Shown here one piece after another: positions 8,590-17,418 of a stretch of 64,000 bases of DNA (position 1 is its first letter; each line of letters begins with the position of its first letter). This DNA is from an uncultured Oscillospiraceae bacterium. GTDB lineage: Bacteria; Bacillota; Clostridia; Oscillospirales; Ruminococcaceae. A model generated the notes under the pieces. That model was not told the DNA's origin. It searched no databases and worked only from the letters and a program-made list of their open reading frames with translations. The stretch spans positions 1 through 64,000 of the forward strand of contig CAKSAY010000003.1 of NCBI GenBank assembly GCA_934438055.1. The letters are read 5' to 3'. A program made the translations under genes and the position numbers.

Positions 8590-9672
8590 TTGAAACATAC
8601 AAGAAGAAAAATTATACTTTCTATTATTATAACAGTGATTGTCATTTTCGTGTCAGCAACAGGCGCTTATGCGTTGTCGATTGTCAGTAACTTTAATCAC
8701 AATGAGATTTCACAAAATGATGAGGATTTGGGAATCACACAAGATGATGGTGCAAATGATATTACCAATATCGCTTTGTTTGGTGTTGACACCAGAGAAG
8801 AGGAGTTTTCCGGAAATTCAGACTCGATTATGATTATCAGCATTGATAAGCAGCATAATAAAGTGAAACTCATTTCTATTTTGCGGGATAGTTTGGTGGA
8901 TGTGGACGGCTATGGCAAGACCAAAATCACCGAAGCATATGGTTTGGGCGGTCCGGTTTTGGCTATCAACACAATCAATCGCAATTTTAACCTCAACATT
9001 CGTGATTATGCCACCATTAATTTTGCCGGCATGGCGCAAATTATTGACGCTGTGGGCGGAGTGACCATTGATGTGAGCCAGGCAGAAATTAATATGCTCA
9101 ATCAACTTGCAACGCAGGAAGCAGATCAATTGGGCATGCCGCGCCCGCCTAAAATCACCCAGCCGGGTCCACAGACGCTCAATGGTTTGCAAGCTGTGGG
9201 GTATTCGAGAATTCGCAAAATCGACAACGACAATGGTTCTTATGGAGACTTTGGACGTACGGATCGACAACGTGAGGTGATGGAACAGCTCTTTGAAAAA
9301 GCCATAGCGATGAGCCCAACGCAATATCCTAGCTTTATTCAGAAAGTTCTTCCCTATTTGGAAACCTCTTTAGACATGGATGAAATTCTTGAATTGGCAA
9401 CTATTCTCACACGTGATAATGTTGCTTTTGAGCAAACGCGTGTTCCAATGGAGGAATATACGATTAATCCCGGGTATAATTATAATGGAAAATCTACGGT
9501 ATATTATAATTTAGATTTTGCCGCTGATATTATTCATGCTTTTATTTATGACGACATTCCACAGGAAGTTTATTTGCAAACCCATGAGATTCCAATGACA
9601 GGTTCGCTTGGGGAGGACAGCGAGACGACCTCTTCCAACACACAAACAGCGGCGAAGCCAAAAAAACAGTGA
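8590..9672 (+). CDS. LytR-CpsA-Psr (LCP) family cell wall polymer ligase
   Basis: A 360-residue membrane-anchored LCP protein. A single N-terminal helix (about residues 8-28) leads to an extracytoplasmic LCP domain at about 55-320. Typical blocks are NIALFGVDTREEE, DSIMIISID, SILRDSLVDVDGYGKTKITEAYGLGG, VGGVTIDVS and the arginine-rich YSRIRKIDNDNGSYGDFGRTDRQREV, which holds the pyrophosphate-binding Arg and Asp residues. The family transfers undecaprenyl-linked glycopolymers (teichoic acid, capsule) onto peptidoglycan. Residues 330-360 form a short Ser/Thr-rich, basic tail. The start is TTG, after an AAGG-type site; the codon fits the signal-anchor position. No terminator was obvious after the stop. 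The polymer attached here cannot be told. Confidence 0.9.
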   Translation: MKHTRRKIILSIIITVIVIFVSATGAYALSIVSNFNHNEISQNDEDLGITQDDGANDITNIALFGVDTREEEFSGNSDSIMIISIDKQHNKVKLISILRDSLVDVDGYGKTKITEAYGLGGPVLAINTINRNFNLNIRDYATINFAGMAQIIDAVGGVTIDVSQAEINMLNQLATQEADQLGMPRPPKITQPGPQTLNGLQAVGYSRIRKIDNDNGSYGDFGRTDRQREVMEQLFEKAIAMSPTQYPSFIQKVLPYLETSLDMDEILELATILTRDNVAFEQTRVPMEEYTINPGYNYNGKSTVYYNLDFAADIIHAFIYDDIPQEVYLQTHEIPMTGSLGEDSETTSSNTQTAAKPKKQ

Positions 9673-10404
9673 TTTTGGAAAACAAAATGAGAAATTACTA
9701 AAGGAGCTGCGGGTAGTGTAAGACCCTTGAAATCCTTTGTGTGCATAAGAAATTGGCAGGTGCATTTTCAGGCTATTGCGCAGGCAGAAAAGATAGGTGG
9801 ACTGCGTATTGTTTTGGAACGAATTTATTTAAAGATTTTTATTAGAGGCAGGCTGTATCGCCTTTCCTCAACGTTGCGTACACAGCGGCAGTTCGTTATT
9901 CTAAGGGTAGCGTCTGCCGCCTGTTGTTTTGTGCAGCAGCAAGCCCTACGTGGTTGATAGATGAACCTTTTAGATGGAAAAGACTTGCGCACCGGAGAAT
10001 TTTGCATTACAATAAGAATAACGCTTTGAAGAATATCAATGTGCGAATGAATTTTAAAAAGTGGTTACAATAATGAAAACAGTTCAATCGCAACGTTTCG
10101 TTTTGGAGATTGAATTCGCCCGGAGCAGATTATTAGGAAAGTCTGCGTGGACAGGATGCCTGTGGAAGAAATGATTTTGCATTTGTTTTTTGGACGCATT
10201 TTCTGAAGCGTAAAGGTGCAGTTTTTAAGATTTGACTTTCTTTTGCAAAACAAAATTATGTTAGCGTTGTTTGGTGCGCAGAAGCTGACCAAAGTACGTT
10301 TAAGGATGTTTGCAATCTAAAAGAGCGGGATAATATCATCCAATGCTCGATGCAGAGCTGTTGGCGAAAGACAGATGGAGAGGAAAAATGTGGGAGGTGA
10401 TAGA
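9673..10404. other. 730-base stretch without a recognisable gene
   Basis: Short open frames on both strands lack ribosome sites and protein-like composition. I see no strong hairpin or promoter, only a weak inverted repeat around 10125-10147 (GCAGA/TCTGC). The last bases hold GGGAGGTGA (10392-10400), the ribosome site of the cysteine desulfurase. Confidence 0.4.
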
Positions 10405-11544
10405 ATGTATGAACATTATATGGATAACGCGGCAACAACGCGGGTGATGAAAGAAGCAAGGGAAGCGGCAGTTGCCTGCATGGAGGAATGTTATGGAAAC
10501 CCGTCTTCATTGCATGGTGCCGGGATGGACGCCGAGGCGCAGTTAACCCAAGCACGGCGCCGGATTGCGGCTGTTTTAAAGGTTTCTCCCGCGGAAATTT
10601 ATTTCACCTCAGGTGCTACGGAGAGCAATAATTTGGTTCTGTTTGGCACTGCAAAAGGCCGCGCTAAGCGCGGAAAGACAATTATTACCACGGAGATTGA
10701 ACATGCTTCTGTCGCGCATCCTATTAAAGCTTTAGAACAAGAGGGCTTTCGAATTCGCAGAGTTTCTCCCAGAGAGGATGGACGCTATTATGCCGAAGAT
10801 TTTGCCCGGGCTGTGGATGGTGATACCATTTTAGTGTCATTCATGCTTGTCAATAATGAAACGGGAACCATCCTCCCGGCAGAAGAAATTGCCCGTGCGT
10901 GCAAACGAAAAAAGCTAGATTTGCTGGTGCATGTGGATGGTGCGCAGGGCTTTTGCAAGATGCCTATCAGTCTGCGCCGGTCAGATATTGACGCGCTTAC
11001 CTTTAGCGGACACAAGATTTATGCACCCAAGGGTGTTGGGGGATTGTTTTTAAAGCGAAATGTGAAGCTTTTGCCTTTATTGTATGGAGGGGAGCATGAG
11101 CGCGGTTTGCGAGCCGGAACAGAGGCGGTTCCTTTGATTGCAGCATTAGGAGTGGCCGCCGAAAAGACCCATGCGCAGATGGCGGAAAATTTGCATAAAT
11201 ATAGCCGGATGAAAACACTTCTTGTCAAAGGCTTGGCGCAATTTGATGAGGTTGCTCTGAATTCGCCTGAGGAGGGCGCGCCGTATATTGTCAACTTTTC
11301 AATTCGCGGGATGCGTTCAGAGATTATGTTGCATTTTTTAGAGTCTCGTGGTTTTTATGTTTCCAGTGGTTCGGCCTGCTCTAAGGGCGCGAAGACGCAT
11401 GTGCTTTCAGCGCTGGGGCTTCCGGAATGGAGAAAAGACTGCGCTGTGCGCGTAAGTTTTGGACACGAAAACCGGCTTTCAGAAATTCCATTGCTCCTTG
11501 AGGCGTTAAAGGATGGAATTTCTGATTTATTTAAAAGCTTCTGA
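10405..11544 (+). CDS. Cysteine desulfurase (NifS/IscS type)
   Basis: A 379-residue PLP enzyme that moves sulfur from cysteine onto its own catalytic cysteine as persulfide. The N-terminal YMDNAATTRV, the PLP lysine block TFSGHKIYAPKGVGGLF (Lys near 203), HVDGAQG and the catalytic SSGSACSKG (Cys 325) are all present. The start ATG follows GGGAGGTGA at 4 bases; ten upstream codons in frame were left out. The stop is 11 bases before thiI, so the two form an operon, the arrangement known for Firmicute NifZ-ThiI, in which the desulfurase feeds ThiI for 4-thiouridine in tRNA. That dedicated role is inferred from context; a general Fe-S or thiamin role is not excluded. Confidence 0.92.
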   Translation: MYEHYMDNAATTRVMKEAREAAVACMEECYGNPSSLHGAGMDAEAQLTQARRRIAAVLKVSPAEIYFTSGATESNNLVLFGTAKGRAKRGKTIITTEIEHASVAHPIKALEQEGFRIRRVSPREDGRYYAEDFARAVDGDTILVSFMLVNNETGTILPAEEIARACKRKKLDLLVHVDGAQGFCKMPISLRRSDIDALTFSGHKIYAPKGVGGLFLKRNVKLLPLLYGGEHERGLRAGTEAVPLIAALGVAAEKTHAQMAENLHKYSRMKTLLVKGLAQFDEVALNSPEEGAPYIVNFSIRGMRSEIMLHFLESRGFYVSSGSACSKGAKTHVLSALGLPEWRKDCAVRVSFGHENRLSEIPLLLEALKDGISDLFKSF

Positions 11545-11555
11545 GGGGAGAAAAC

Positions 11556-12761
11556 ATGAAAGAAGTATTATTGATTAAAGAGGGGGAAATCGCCCTAAAG
11601 GGTCTGAATCGCGGCACCTTTGAACAGGTTTTGATTAAAAATATGAGAAATCGTTTGCGCTCACTTGGCATGTTTGATTTTCACCGTGCGCAGTCGACGA
11701 TTGCCATCACACCTTTAGACGAAACGATTGATTTGGATGAAGCCATTGATAGGCTCTCGTTTGTTTTTGGAATCGCCGCCTTTTCTCGTGCCGCGGTTTT
11801 GCCTAAAGATATGGAGGAAATTTCATCCAACGCTCCTGTCTATTTAAAAGAGGATTTGAGCACGGCTAGCAGTTTTAAAGTTCGTGCTAAGCGATCTGAC
11901 AAGGCATTTTCGCTTAATTCGCCGCAGATAGAACGAGAGCTCGGTCATGTTTTGCTTGAGGCTTTCCCACATCTCCATGTTGATGTGCACAATCCCGACG
12001 TTACAGTGTCTATTGAGATTCGGGACAAGGCTGCCTATATATATGGTCGTCGTTACCAAGGCGCCGGGGGCATTCCTGTTGGAACCGGCGGAGAGGGAAT
12101 GCTGTTGTTATCGGGCGGAATTGACAGCCCGGTTGCCTGCCAGATGATGGCCAAACGGGGAATGAAACTTTATGCCGTTCATTTTGTCAGCCCGCCTTAT
12201 ACAAGTGATCGTGCTCTGCAAAAGGTGCAGAAGCTTTGTTCCATCACAGCACGTTATGCGCAAGACACGCCTTTTTTCTGCGTGCCGTTTACCAAAATGC
12301 AGGAAGCGATTAAAAGAGAATGCAAAGAGGAATTGTTCACCGTTATTATGCGGCGAATGATGATGCGGATTGCGATTCGTTTGGCACATAGGCAGAATGC
12401 AAAGAGAAATTCTTCTATTCAGGCACTCGTCACAGGAGAAAGTCTCGGCCAGGTTGCCAGCCAAACGTTGCCGGCTATGGTGTGCACAGACGAGGTTTGC
12501 ACATTGCCTGTTTTAAGACCGCTCATCGGAATGGATAAAACCGAAATTGTTCAAAGAGCGCGTGACATTAAAACTTATGAGACGTCTATTCTTCCTTATG
12601 AAGACTGCTGCACGGTGTTTACCCCGAAGCATCCGAGAACGCGCCCCAAGCTTGAGGAGATTCAAAAAGCAGAGCAGAGCTTTGATTTTGAGCCGTTGCT
12701 CGAGGAGGCGGTTGCTCAAACGCAGATTCAGGTCATTGCGCCTGATTGGCTGGAAATTTAG
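11556..12761 (+). CDS. thiI: tRNA 4-thiouridine sulfurtransferase
   Basis: A 401-residue ThiI. It adenylates U8 of tRNA and transfers sulfur, and may support thiamin thiazole formation. Order of domains: N-terminal ferredoxin-like part with LIKEGEIALKGLNRGTFE (1-60), THUMP domain (about 60-165), then the PP-loop ATPase with LLSGGIDSPVACQMM starting near residue 185. The C-terminal rhodanese domain of E. coli ThiI is absent, as is normal in Firmicutes, where the partner desulfurase passes sulfur directly. The block YEDCCTVFTPKHPRT near residue 349 is typical. AGGGGAG lies just upstream of the ATG. The gene follows the desulfurase closely. Confidence 0.93.
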   Translation: MKEVLLIKEGEIALKGLNRGTFEQVLIKNMRNRLRSLGMFDFHRAQSTIAITPLDETIDLDEAIDRLSFVFGIAAFSRAAVLPKDMEEISSNAPVYLKEDLSTASSFKVRAKRSDKAFSLNSPQIERELGHVLLEAFPHLHVDVHNPDVTVSIEIRDKAAYIYGRRYQGAGGIPVGTGGEGMLLLSGGIDSPVACQMMAKRGMKLYAVHFVSPPYTSDRALQKVQKLCSITARYAQDTPFFCVPFTKMQEAIKRECKEELFTVIMRRMMMRIAIRLAHRQNAKRNSSIQALVTGESLGQVASQTLPAMVCTDEVCTLPVLRPLIGMDKTEIVQRARDIKTYETSILPYEDCCTVFTPKHPRTRPKLEEIQKAEQSFDFEPLLEEAVAQTQIQVIAPDWLEI

Positions 12762-12859
12762 GAGATGTTCAAAGCGTTTGTGAGAACTACATAGTAAGGG
12801 ATGTTGTTTTGCGCAGAGTTTTAGGTGAAAAGATTTTATCGACTGCATTTTCTAATACA

Positions 12860-12966
12860 TACAAACGGCCAATCTTCCCCGCCAAAAGAGGGGAAGATTG
12901 AAAAGCGGCCGCAGGTGTGAAAACTCCTGCGTGCAGCTTTTGGGAACACTGTTCCCGCCGTTTGTA
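12860..12966 (+). ncRNA. Perfectly nested four-way-junction structure upstream of cinA
   Basis: This 107-base segment can fold with no unpaired base at the junction. P1 is 10 bp (12860-12869 with 12957-12966). P2 is an 11-bp perfect hairpin (12870-12880 with 12890-12900, 9-base loop). P3 starts with AAAAGC/GCTTTT (12901-12906 with 12936-12941) and is topped, after an internal loop, by CGCAGG/CCTGCG (12910-12915 with 12926-12931). P4 is a 6-bp hairpin (12942-12947 with 12951-12956, loop ACT). It lies 42 bases before the cinA start, between thiI and cinA. No T run follows, so it is not a simple terminator. I do not recognise an Rfam family; strand and function are inferred. It is not a tRNA: the arm sizes differ and no T-arm consensus is present. 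Confidence 0.6.
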
Positions 12967-13008
12967 ATAGAATGTGAGCGGCGGCTCGTAGATGAGGAGG
13001 AAACGCAT

Positions 13009-14253
13009 ATGCAAGCTGAAATCATTGCAGTTGGAACAGAAATACTCTTAGGGGATATTGTGAACACGCATGCGCAGTATCTTTCTAAGGAACTGGCAAT
13101 TCTCGGAATCGATTTGCTGCGTCACACAGCGGTGGGAGACAATCCGGAGAGGCTCAAAGAGGCTGTGCAGGAGGCGTGGCAGCGGTGTGACTTGATTTTT
13201 TTAACAGGTGGTCTTGGTCCCACAAAAGATGATCTAACCAAGGATACAGTTTGTGAGGTTTTAGGACTTTCTTTAAAAATGAATGCTCAACTCAAGCACC
13301 GGTTGGAAGAACATTTTTCGAGGTTTGCTCAACAAATGCCGCAGAGCAATCTCCGACAGGCAATGGTTCCCAATGATGCAGTGGTGTTTGAAAATAAGAA
13401 TGGAACAGCGCCGGGTTTGGCAATTGCGAAGGGAGACAAAACAGCTATTTTGCTTCCTGGTCCGCCAAATGAGCTTTACCCTATGTTTGAAGATGCAGTT
13501 CGCCCCTTTCTCGCAGAGATGACAGAAGAGGTGATTGTTTCCCATAACTTGCAATTATATGGCATTGGAGAATCAAAGGTAGATGAGATTTTAGGTGAAC
13601 TTTTGGATGGAAAAAACCCGACGGTCGCGTTGTATGCCAAAGTGGGAGAGGTTCGCATTCGTATTACTGCCAAAGATAAAGACGAGGCAGCATGTGAAGC
13701 AGTTTTAGAACCGTTGATGGAAGAAATCAAGCGCAGACTTGGTTGTTATATTTATGGTATAGACGTTTCTTCCTTAGAAGAAGCTGTGGTGAAACAGGCG
13801 CTTGCGTGCAACAAGACGATTGCAACGGCAGAAAGCTGCACCGGAGGGATGGTGGCGCAGAAACTAACTTCTATTCCGGGTGCAAGTGCATGTTTTAAAC
13901 TGGGGGCAGTGACTTATGCAAATGAGATGAAGACAAAGATTCTTTCAGTGACAGAACAGACTCTCTCGTCTGTGGGCGCTGTCAGTCGTGAAACAGCGCA
14001 GCAGATGGCATTGGGAGCGCTGGCTGCTTCCGGTGCAGATGTAGCGGTTTCCATCACGGGCATTGCCGGCCCTGATGGGGGAACGGAGGAAAAACCTGTG
14101 GGACTGGTTTGGATTGGCATTGCAGATGAACAGGGTGTGCGTGCGCAGTCTTATCATTTTAGCAGAGGAATTGAGCAAGAGAGGGAAACCATTCGGCATT
14201 ATGCGGCAATGGAGGCTTTGTCATTGCTTTTGCGCAATCTTAATGAATTTTAG
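13009..14253 (+). CDS. cinA: CinA family competence/damage-inducible protein
   Basis: A 414-residue two-domain CinA. The N-terminal MoCF-like domain (about 1-170) starts MQAEIIAVGTEILLGDIVNT and carries FLTGGLGPTKDDLTK; it is linked to ADP-ribose pyrophosphatase activity in some bacteria. The C-terminal nicotinamide-nucleotide amidase domain (about 255-414) has ATAESCTGGMVAQKLTSIPGAS and VSITGIAGPDGGTEEKPVGLVW. The family recycles NMN and is often induced with competence (in some Firmicutes it lies by recA, not seen here). The start ATG follows AGGAGG at 8 bases; 37 upstream in-frame codons run through the four-way-junction element and are not used. No terminator with a T run was found after the stop. 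Confidence 0.92.
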   Translation: MQAEIIAVGTEILLGDIVNTHAQYLSKELAILGIDLLRHTAVGDNPERLKEAVQEAWQRCDLIFLTGGLGPTKDDLTKDTVCEVLGLSLKMNAQLKHRLEEHFSRFAQQMPQSNLRQAMVPNDAVVFENKNGTAPGLAIAKGDKTAILLPGPPNELYPMFEDAVRPFLAEMTEEVIVSHNLQLYGIGESKVDEILGELLDGKNPTVALYAKVGEVRIRITAKDKDEAACEAVLEPLMEEIKRRLGCYIYGIDVSSLEEAVVKQALACNKTIATAESCTGGMVAQKLTSIPGASACFKLGAVTYANEMKTKILSVTEQTLSSVGAVSRETAQQMALGALAASGADVAVSITGIAGPDGGTEEKPVGLVWIGIADEQGVRAQSYHFSRGIEQERETIRHYAAMEALSLLLRNLNEF

Positions 14254-14410
14254 ATTGGCTTGATATAGTTTGCCTTCCTCTTTAGGGGCTTTATGAAATT
14301 GTGTTTATTAGTTCAATCTTTGTTTGTGATGGATTTATTGCGCTTTTAGATAAGGTTTTGGGGTTTAAAAGGAAATCCCTTTTCGTTGTTTTGAAGATTC
14401 AAAGAATGAT

Positions 14411-14464
14411 ACCGTTGCGTCGGAGATTTTGAAAGTTACTGTTTTATCCATTTGACGTAACGGT
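14411..14464. repeat. Inverted repeat upstream of the sortase gene
   Basis: Arms ACCGTTGCGTC (14411-14421) and GACGTAACGGT (14454-14464) pair over 11 bp with one G-U, around a 32-base loop. It lies 63 bases before the sortase start. It could be a leader hairpin or an operator pair; no T run follows beyond ATTTTC. Confidence 0.45.
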
Positions 14465-14527
14465 ATTTTCGTCATTTAATACAGAAGATAAGGAGAGACT
14501 AAATTGTGAGAAAAGGGGGAGATGAAG

Positions 14528-15478
14528 ATGACGAACGAGAAGACGAAAAGGCCGGCTTTTATTCGTTTTTTGCAGTGGCTTTTTCCGTGGAAAGGAGATT
14601 CAGCGGGAGAGGTGTTTCGGAAGCTGGTTTTTCTGGTTGCTGTGCTGGTTTTTTTGAGCGCTGCCGGTTATTTGGGAAACTATTTCTACCAGAGGTATCA
14701 CTCTGCGCAGATTGCAGGGCAGATTTCAAATATTTACTATAATGAGCAGCCGTCTCAGGAGAGAATTCCGCTTCCTGATGGATATAATATCAAATTCGAC
14801 AATCTTTATCAGATTAATCAGGATATTAAAGGATGGATTAGCCTTCCCGGAACCCCTGTTGATTTTCCGGTGATGCAGGCGGAGGATAATAACTACTATT
14901 TAAGACGGAATATTTATAAAGACTATGATAATAATGGGACGCCGTTCCTGGATTATAGAGATGAGATTTTACCTGATTTTCAATCCTCCAACTTGGTGAT
15001 TTATGGTCATAACATGAAGTTTGACGGGGTTTTCGGCGCGCTGGTGCACTACAATGATCTGGATTTTTATAAACAACACCCGCTGATAACCTTTGATTCG
15101 GTATATCAGGATATGCAGTGGAAGGTTGTTTCGGGTTTTTATGTGAATACTCGCCCGGAGGATGATAATGGAAATGTGTTTGAATATCAAAATTATATAG
15201 ATTTGTCCAATCCATCTGTGTTTAAAGAATATGTTGATCAGATTACCAAACGTTCTGTGGTAAAAACCAATATAGATGTTACATATGGAGATCATCTGCT
15301 TACCCTCTCCACCTGTGCAAACGAATTTAAAGACGGCCGCTTTGTGGTGGTGGCTCGTCAGGTGCGCGAGGGGGAAGATCCGAATGTGGATGTGAGCAAG
15401 GCGACCTACAACCCCAATACGGTATATCCGGAGATTTGGTATCAAAAGTTTCCAGATACTCCGCGCCCACAAGATTGA
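14528..15478 (+). CDS. Class B-like sortase
   Basis: A 316-residue sortase with an N-terminal signal anchor (about residues 33-55) after a basic cytoplasmic start. The catalytic triad is visible: His161 in NLVIYGHNMKFDGVFG, Cys263 in LTLSTCANEFKDGRF and Arg277 in VVVARQVR. The spacing and the block GTPVDFPVMQAEDNNYYLRRNIYKDYD match sortase B rather than A or C. It covalently attaches sorting-signal proteins to the cell wall, outside the membrane. No substrate with a sorting signal was seen nearby, so it acts on proteins encoded elsewhere. Two ATGs stand 6 bases apart; the second is preferred because AAGGGGGA ends 7 bases upstream of it. Confidence 0.88.
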   Translation: MTNEKTKRPAFIRFLQWLFPWKGDSAGEVFRKLVFLVAVLVFLSAAGYLGNYFYQRYHSAQIAGQISNIYYNEQPSQERIPLPDGYNIKFDNLYQINQDIKGWISLPGTPVDFPVMQAEDNNYYLRRNIYKDYDNNGTPFLDYRDEILPDFQSSNLVIYGHNMKFDGVFGALVHYNDLDFYKQHPLITFDSVYQDMQWKVVSGFYVNTRPEDDNGNVFEYQNYIDLSNPSVFKEYVDQITKRSVVKTNIDVTYGDHLLTLSTCANEFKDGRFVVVARQVREGEDPNVDVSKATYNPNTVYPEIWYQKFPDTPRPQD

Positions 15479-15578
15479 TAATAAACAAAAAATACATTTA
15501 TTTGCGTGCAATTTTTGTCGTCTTTAAGGACGAGCAGGGCTACAATAACAAAAATGTTTTGTAAGAGATGATTTTTTC

Positions 15579-15607
15579 TTGACAATTTGTATAATATTTG
15601 TTATGAT
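15579..15607 (+). promoter_or_regulatory. Strong sigma-A promoter of the GPH symporter transcript
   Basis: TTGACA at 15579-15584, 17-base spacer, TATGAT at 15602-15607. It is about 340 bases before the start codon, so the transcript has a long leader. Confidence 0.75.
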
Positions 15608-15613
15608 ATAAAT

Positions 15614-15948
15614 TAATAAAGTGACTTTGCCTGTTATGATTTTAATAAAAGGCAATTCTGCTTTCTTTTTTGTTAATATAAGGCGTTTTTTTCTGCGCTA
15701 ATTTTGAGCATGGAATGAGGTGATGTGCTGATTCTTTCCCTGAAATACGGAATATGCAAAAGAGGGGACGTTGAAGCTTCACCTTTTTATTTTTCCGGAT
15801 GTGTTTTATTTTAATGAGACAAATGGTTTATGACTTCTCTTATGATTCTATTTCTTTGCCCCTAGGGCGAGAGGAGCTTGTTTTGCTGTTTGTCTTGTAG
15901 ATGGGGGGCACCCCTTTGTAAAAAATTTGAATTTTGTGAGGTTTGAAA
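15614..15948 (+). other. Long untranslated leader of the symporter gene
   Basis: About 335 bases between the promoter and the symporter start. It holds short G/C hairpins near the end (GCCC/GGGC around 15858-15869 and GGGG/CCCC around 15903-15914) and a weak 29-codon frame starting GTG at 15725 just after GAGGTGAT. No riboswitch class was recognised. Regulation at RNA level is plausible because of the length. Confidence 0.35.
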
Positions 15949-17343
15949 ATGAAAGATTCTAAGGCTTCCATCTGGAGACAGCGCATCGGCTTTGGCTCAG
16001 CTGATATGGCTAGTAACTTTGTTTGGGCCATGATTACTACATATTTAACGATTTTCTATACAGACGTTGTGGGGCTGGCCGCAGTGGCAGTTGGAACGAT
16101 GACGCTGGTTACTAAAGTTATTGATGCATTTACGGACATTTTAATGGGCGTTATTGTTGACCATACCCACTCCCGTTGGGGAAAATGTCGTCCTTATTTC
16201 TTGTTTGGTGCCATTCCTTTTGGAATTTGTGCAGTGTTGCTTTTTGTGGTTCCTGATCTTGGTCCGACGGGCAGCCTTGTTTACGCTTACATCACTTTCA
16301 CTCTTGTAAGTATAGCGTACACAGTGGTGAACACGCCTCTTTCTGCTATTTTGCCGAGTTTGAGCGCTGATAGCAAAGAGAGAAACGTGTTGGTTATGTT
16401 CCGCATGGTTTTTGCCGCGATTGGCAGCTTCATTGTCACAACCTTTGCTATGCCTTTGGTTTCCGGCTTGGGTGGAGGAGACACAGCGAGAGGTTATTTG
16501 CTGACAACTGTTCTGTTTGCAGTTATTGCAGTTTTCCTATTCTTTGTCACTTTTAAAAACACCGATGAAAAGGTGAAACCAGCGAGTGTGCAACAAAAAA
16601 TTGGTTTTAAGAAAACACTAAAAGCCTTTAACGGACAATATGTTCTGTTTATGGTCATGATGTTTATCTTTTTGCTGGGTTTTGCTATCAAACAAGCTGG
16701 TGTTATGTATTATTACACTTATTCTGTTGATTTGGTTGAATTTTTCCCGGTGCAGGCTGCTGTCACCAGTGCGGCTATGATCATTGGTCAGCTCATGATT
16801 CCGCTTATCGCCAATCGTTTGGGCAAACGTGCCAGTGTCATTACCATGTGTGTTATTGCCATTATTGGTAATGTTCTCTTCACCTTTGGAAGAAACGGCA
16901 ATTTAGCAATTCTTTTGGTTGCAACCTTTATAACATGGTATGCTCTTGGTTTCTTAATGGGTATGCGCTTCTCCCTTTTAGCGGATGTTGTTGACTATTC
17001 TGAATATAAATCCGGCATTAAAGCTGCGGGCGTTCTTTCTTCTATTGACAGCTTTGTTGCAAAACTGACCTTTGGCTTGAATGTTACTATTTTCACAGGG
17101 CTCATGGCTTTGGGTGGATATGTTCCAAATGTTGAGCAAACTCCAAAAGAAATTCTCTGCATCAACTTTGGATTTATTGGCATTCCGATTATTTGCTGCA
17201 TTGTTATGATTATCTTAATGTGCTTCTTTAAGGTGGAGAAAAAAATGCCTGAGATTGAACAAGAGTTAGAAAGACGTCGTGAAGAAATCGAAAAAAATAC
17301 AGTGCTAGGTAAGCAGTCTGAGACGGTTGCAGTTGCCGAATAA
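15949..17343 (+). CDS. GPH family glycoside/sugar:cation symporter (MFS superfamily)
   Basis: A 464-residue, 12-helix transporter of the glycoside-pentoside-hexuronide family (MelB, XynB, UidB type). The family signature DAFTDILMGVIVDHTHSRWGKCRPYFLFG in the loop after helix 2 is clear, as is ADVVDYSEYKSGIKAAG in the later half. It would import a sugar or glycoside with Na+ or H+. No glycosidase lies next to it, so the substrate cannot be inferred. GTGAGGT ends 6 bases before the chosen ATG; a TTG two codons earlier is less likely. It has its own promoter and long leader. The next gene, for a YhfC-type protein, starts 75 bases later and ends at a strong terminator, so the two are probably cotranscribed. 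Confidence 0.88.
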   Translation: MKDSKASIWRQRIGFGSADMASNFVWAMITTYLTIFYTDVVGLAAVAVGTMTLVTKVIDAFTDILMGVIVDHTHSRWGKCRPYFLFGAIPFGICAVLLFVVPDLGPTGSLVYAYITFTLVSIAYTVVNTPLSAILPSLSADSKERNVLVMFRMVFAAIGSFIVTTFAMPLVSGLGGGDTARGYLLTTVLFAVIAVFLFFVTFKNTDEKVKPASVQQKIGFKKTLKAFNGQYVLFMVMMFIFLLGFAIKQAGVMYYYTYSVDLVEFFPVQAAVTSAAMIIGQLMIPLIANRLGKRASVITMCVIAIIGNVLFTFGRNGNLAILLVATFITWYALGFLMGMRFSLLADVVDYSEYKSGIKAAGVLSSIDSFVAKLTFGLNVTIFTGLMALGGYVPNVEQTPKEILCINFGFIGIPIICCIVMIILMCFFKVEKKMPEIEQELERRREEIEKNTVLGKQSETVAVAE

Positions 17344-17379
17344 GTGCTAAATGTATATTTTTAAATTCATCAACCATAC

Positions 17380-17403
17380 TACTATTATTCATTAATAATA
17401 GTA
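17380..17403. repeat. Small hairpin in front of the yhfC-type gene
   Basis: Arms TACTATTATT and AATAATAGTA (10 bp, loop CATT) end exactly where the AAGGA ribosome site of the next gene begins. It may modulate translation of that gene. Confidence 0.4.
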
Positions 17404-17418
17404 AGGACTTGATGACGG

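Noticed and set aside
9727..9957. 76-codon frame in the gap after the LCP gene
   Set aside because: No ribosome site, and the sequence reads unlike a folded protein.
12860..12966. tRNA gene in the cinA leader
   Set aside because: The four-way junction has arm lengths unlike a tRNA and lacks the T-arm consensus and acceptor end.
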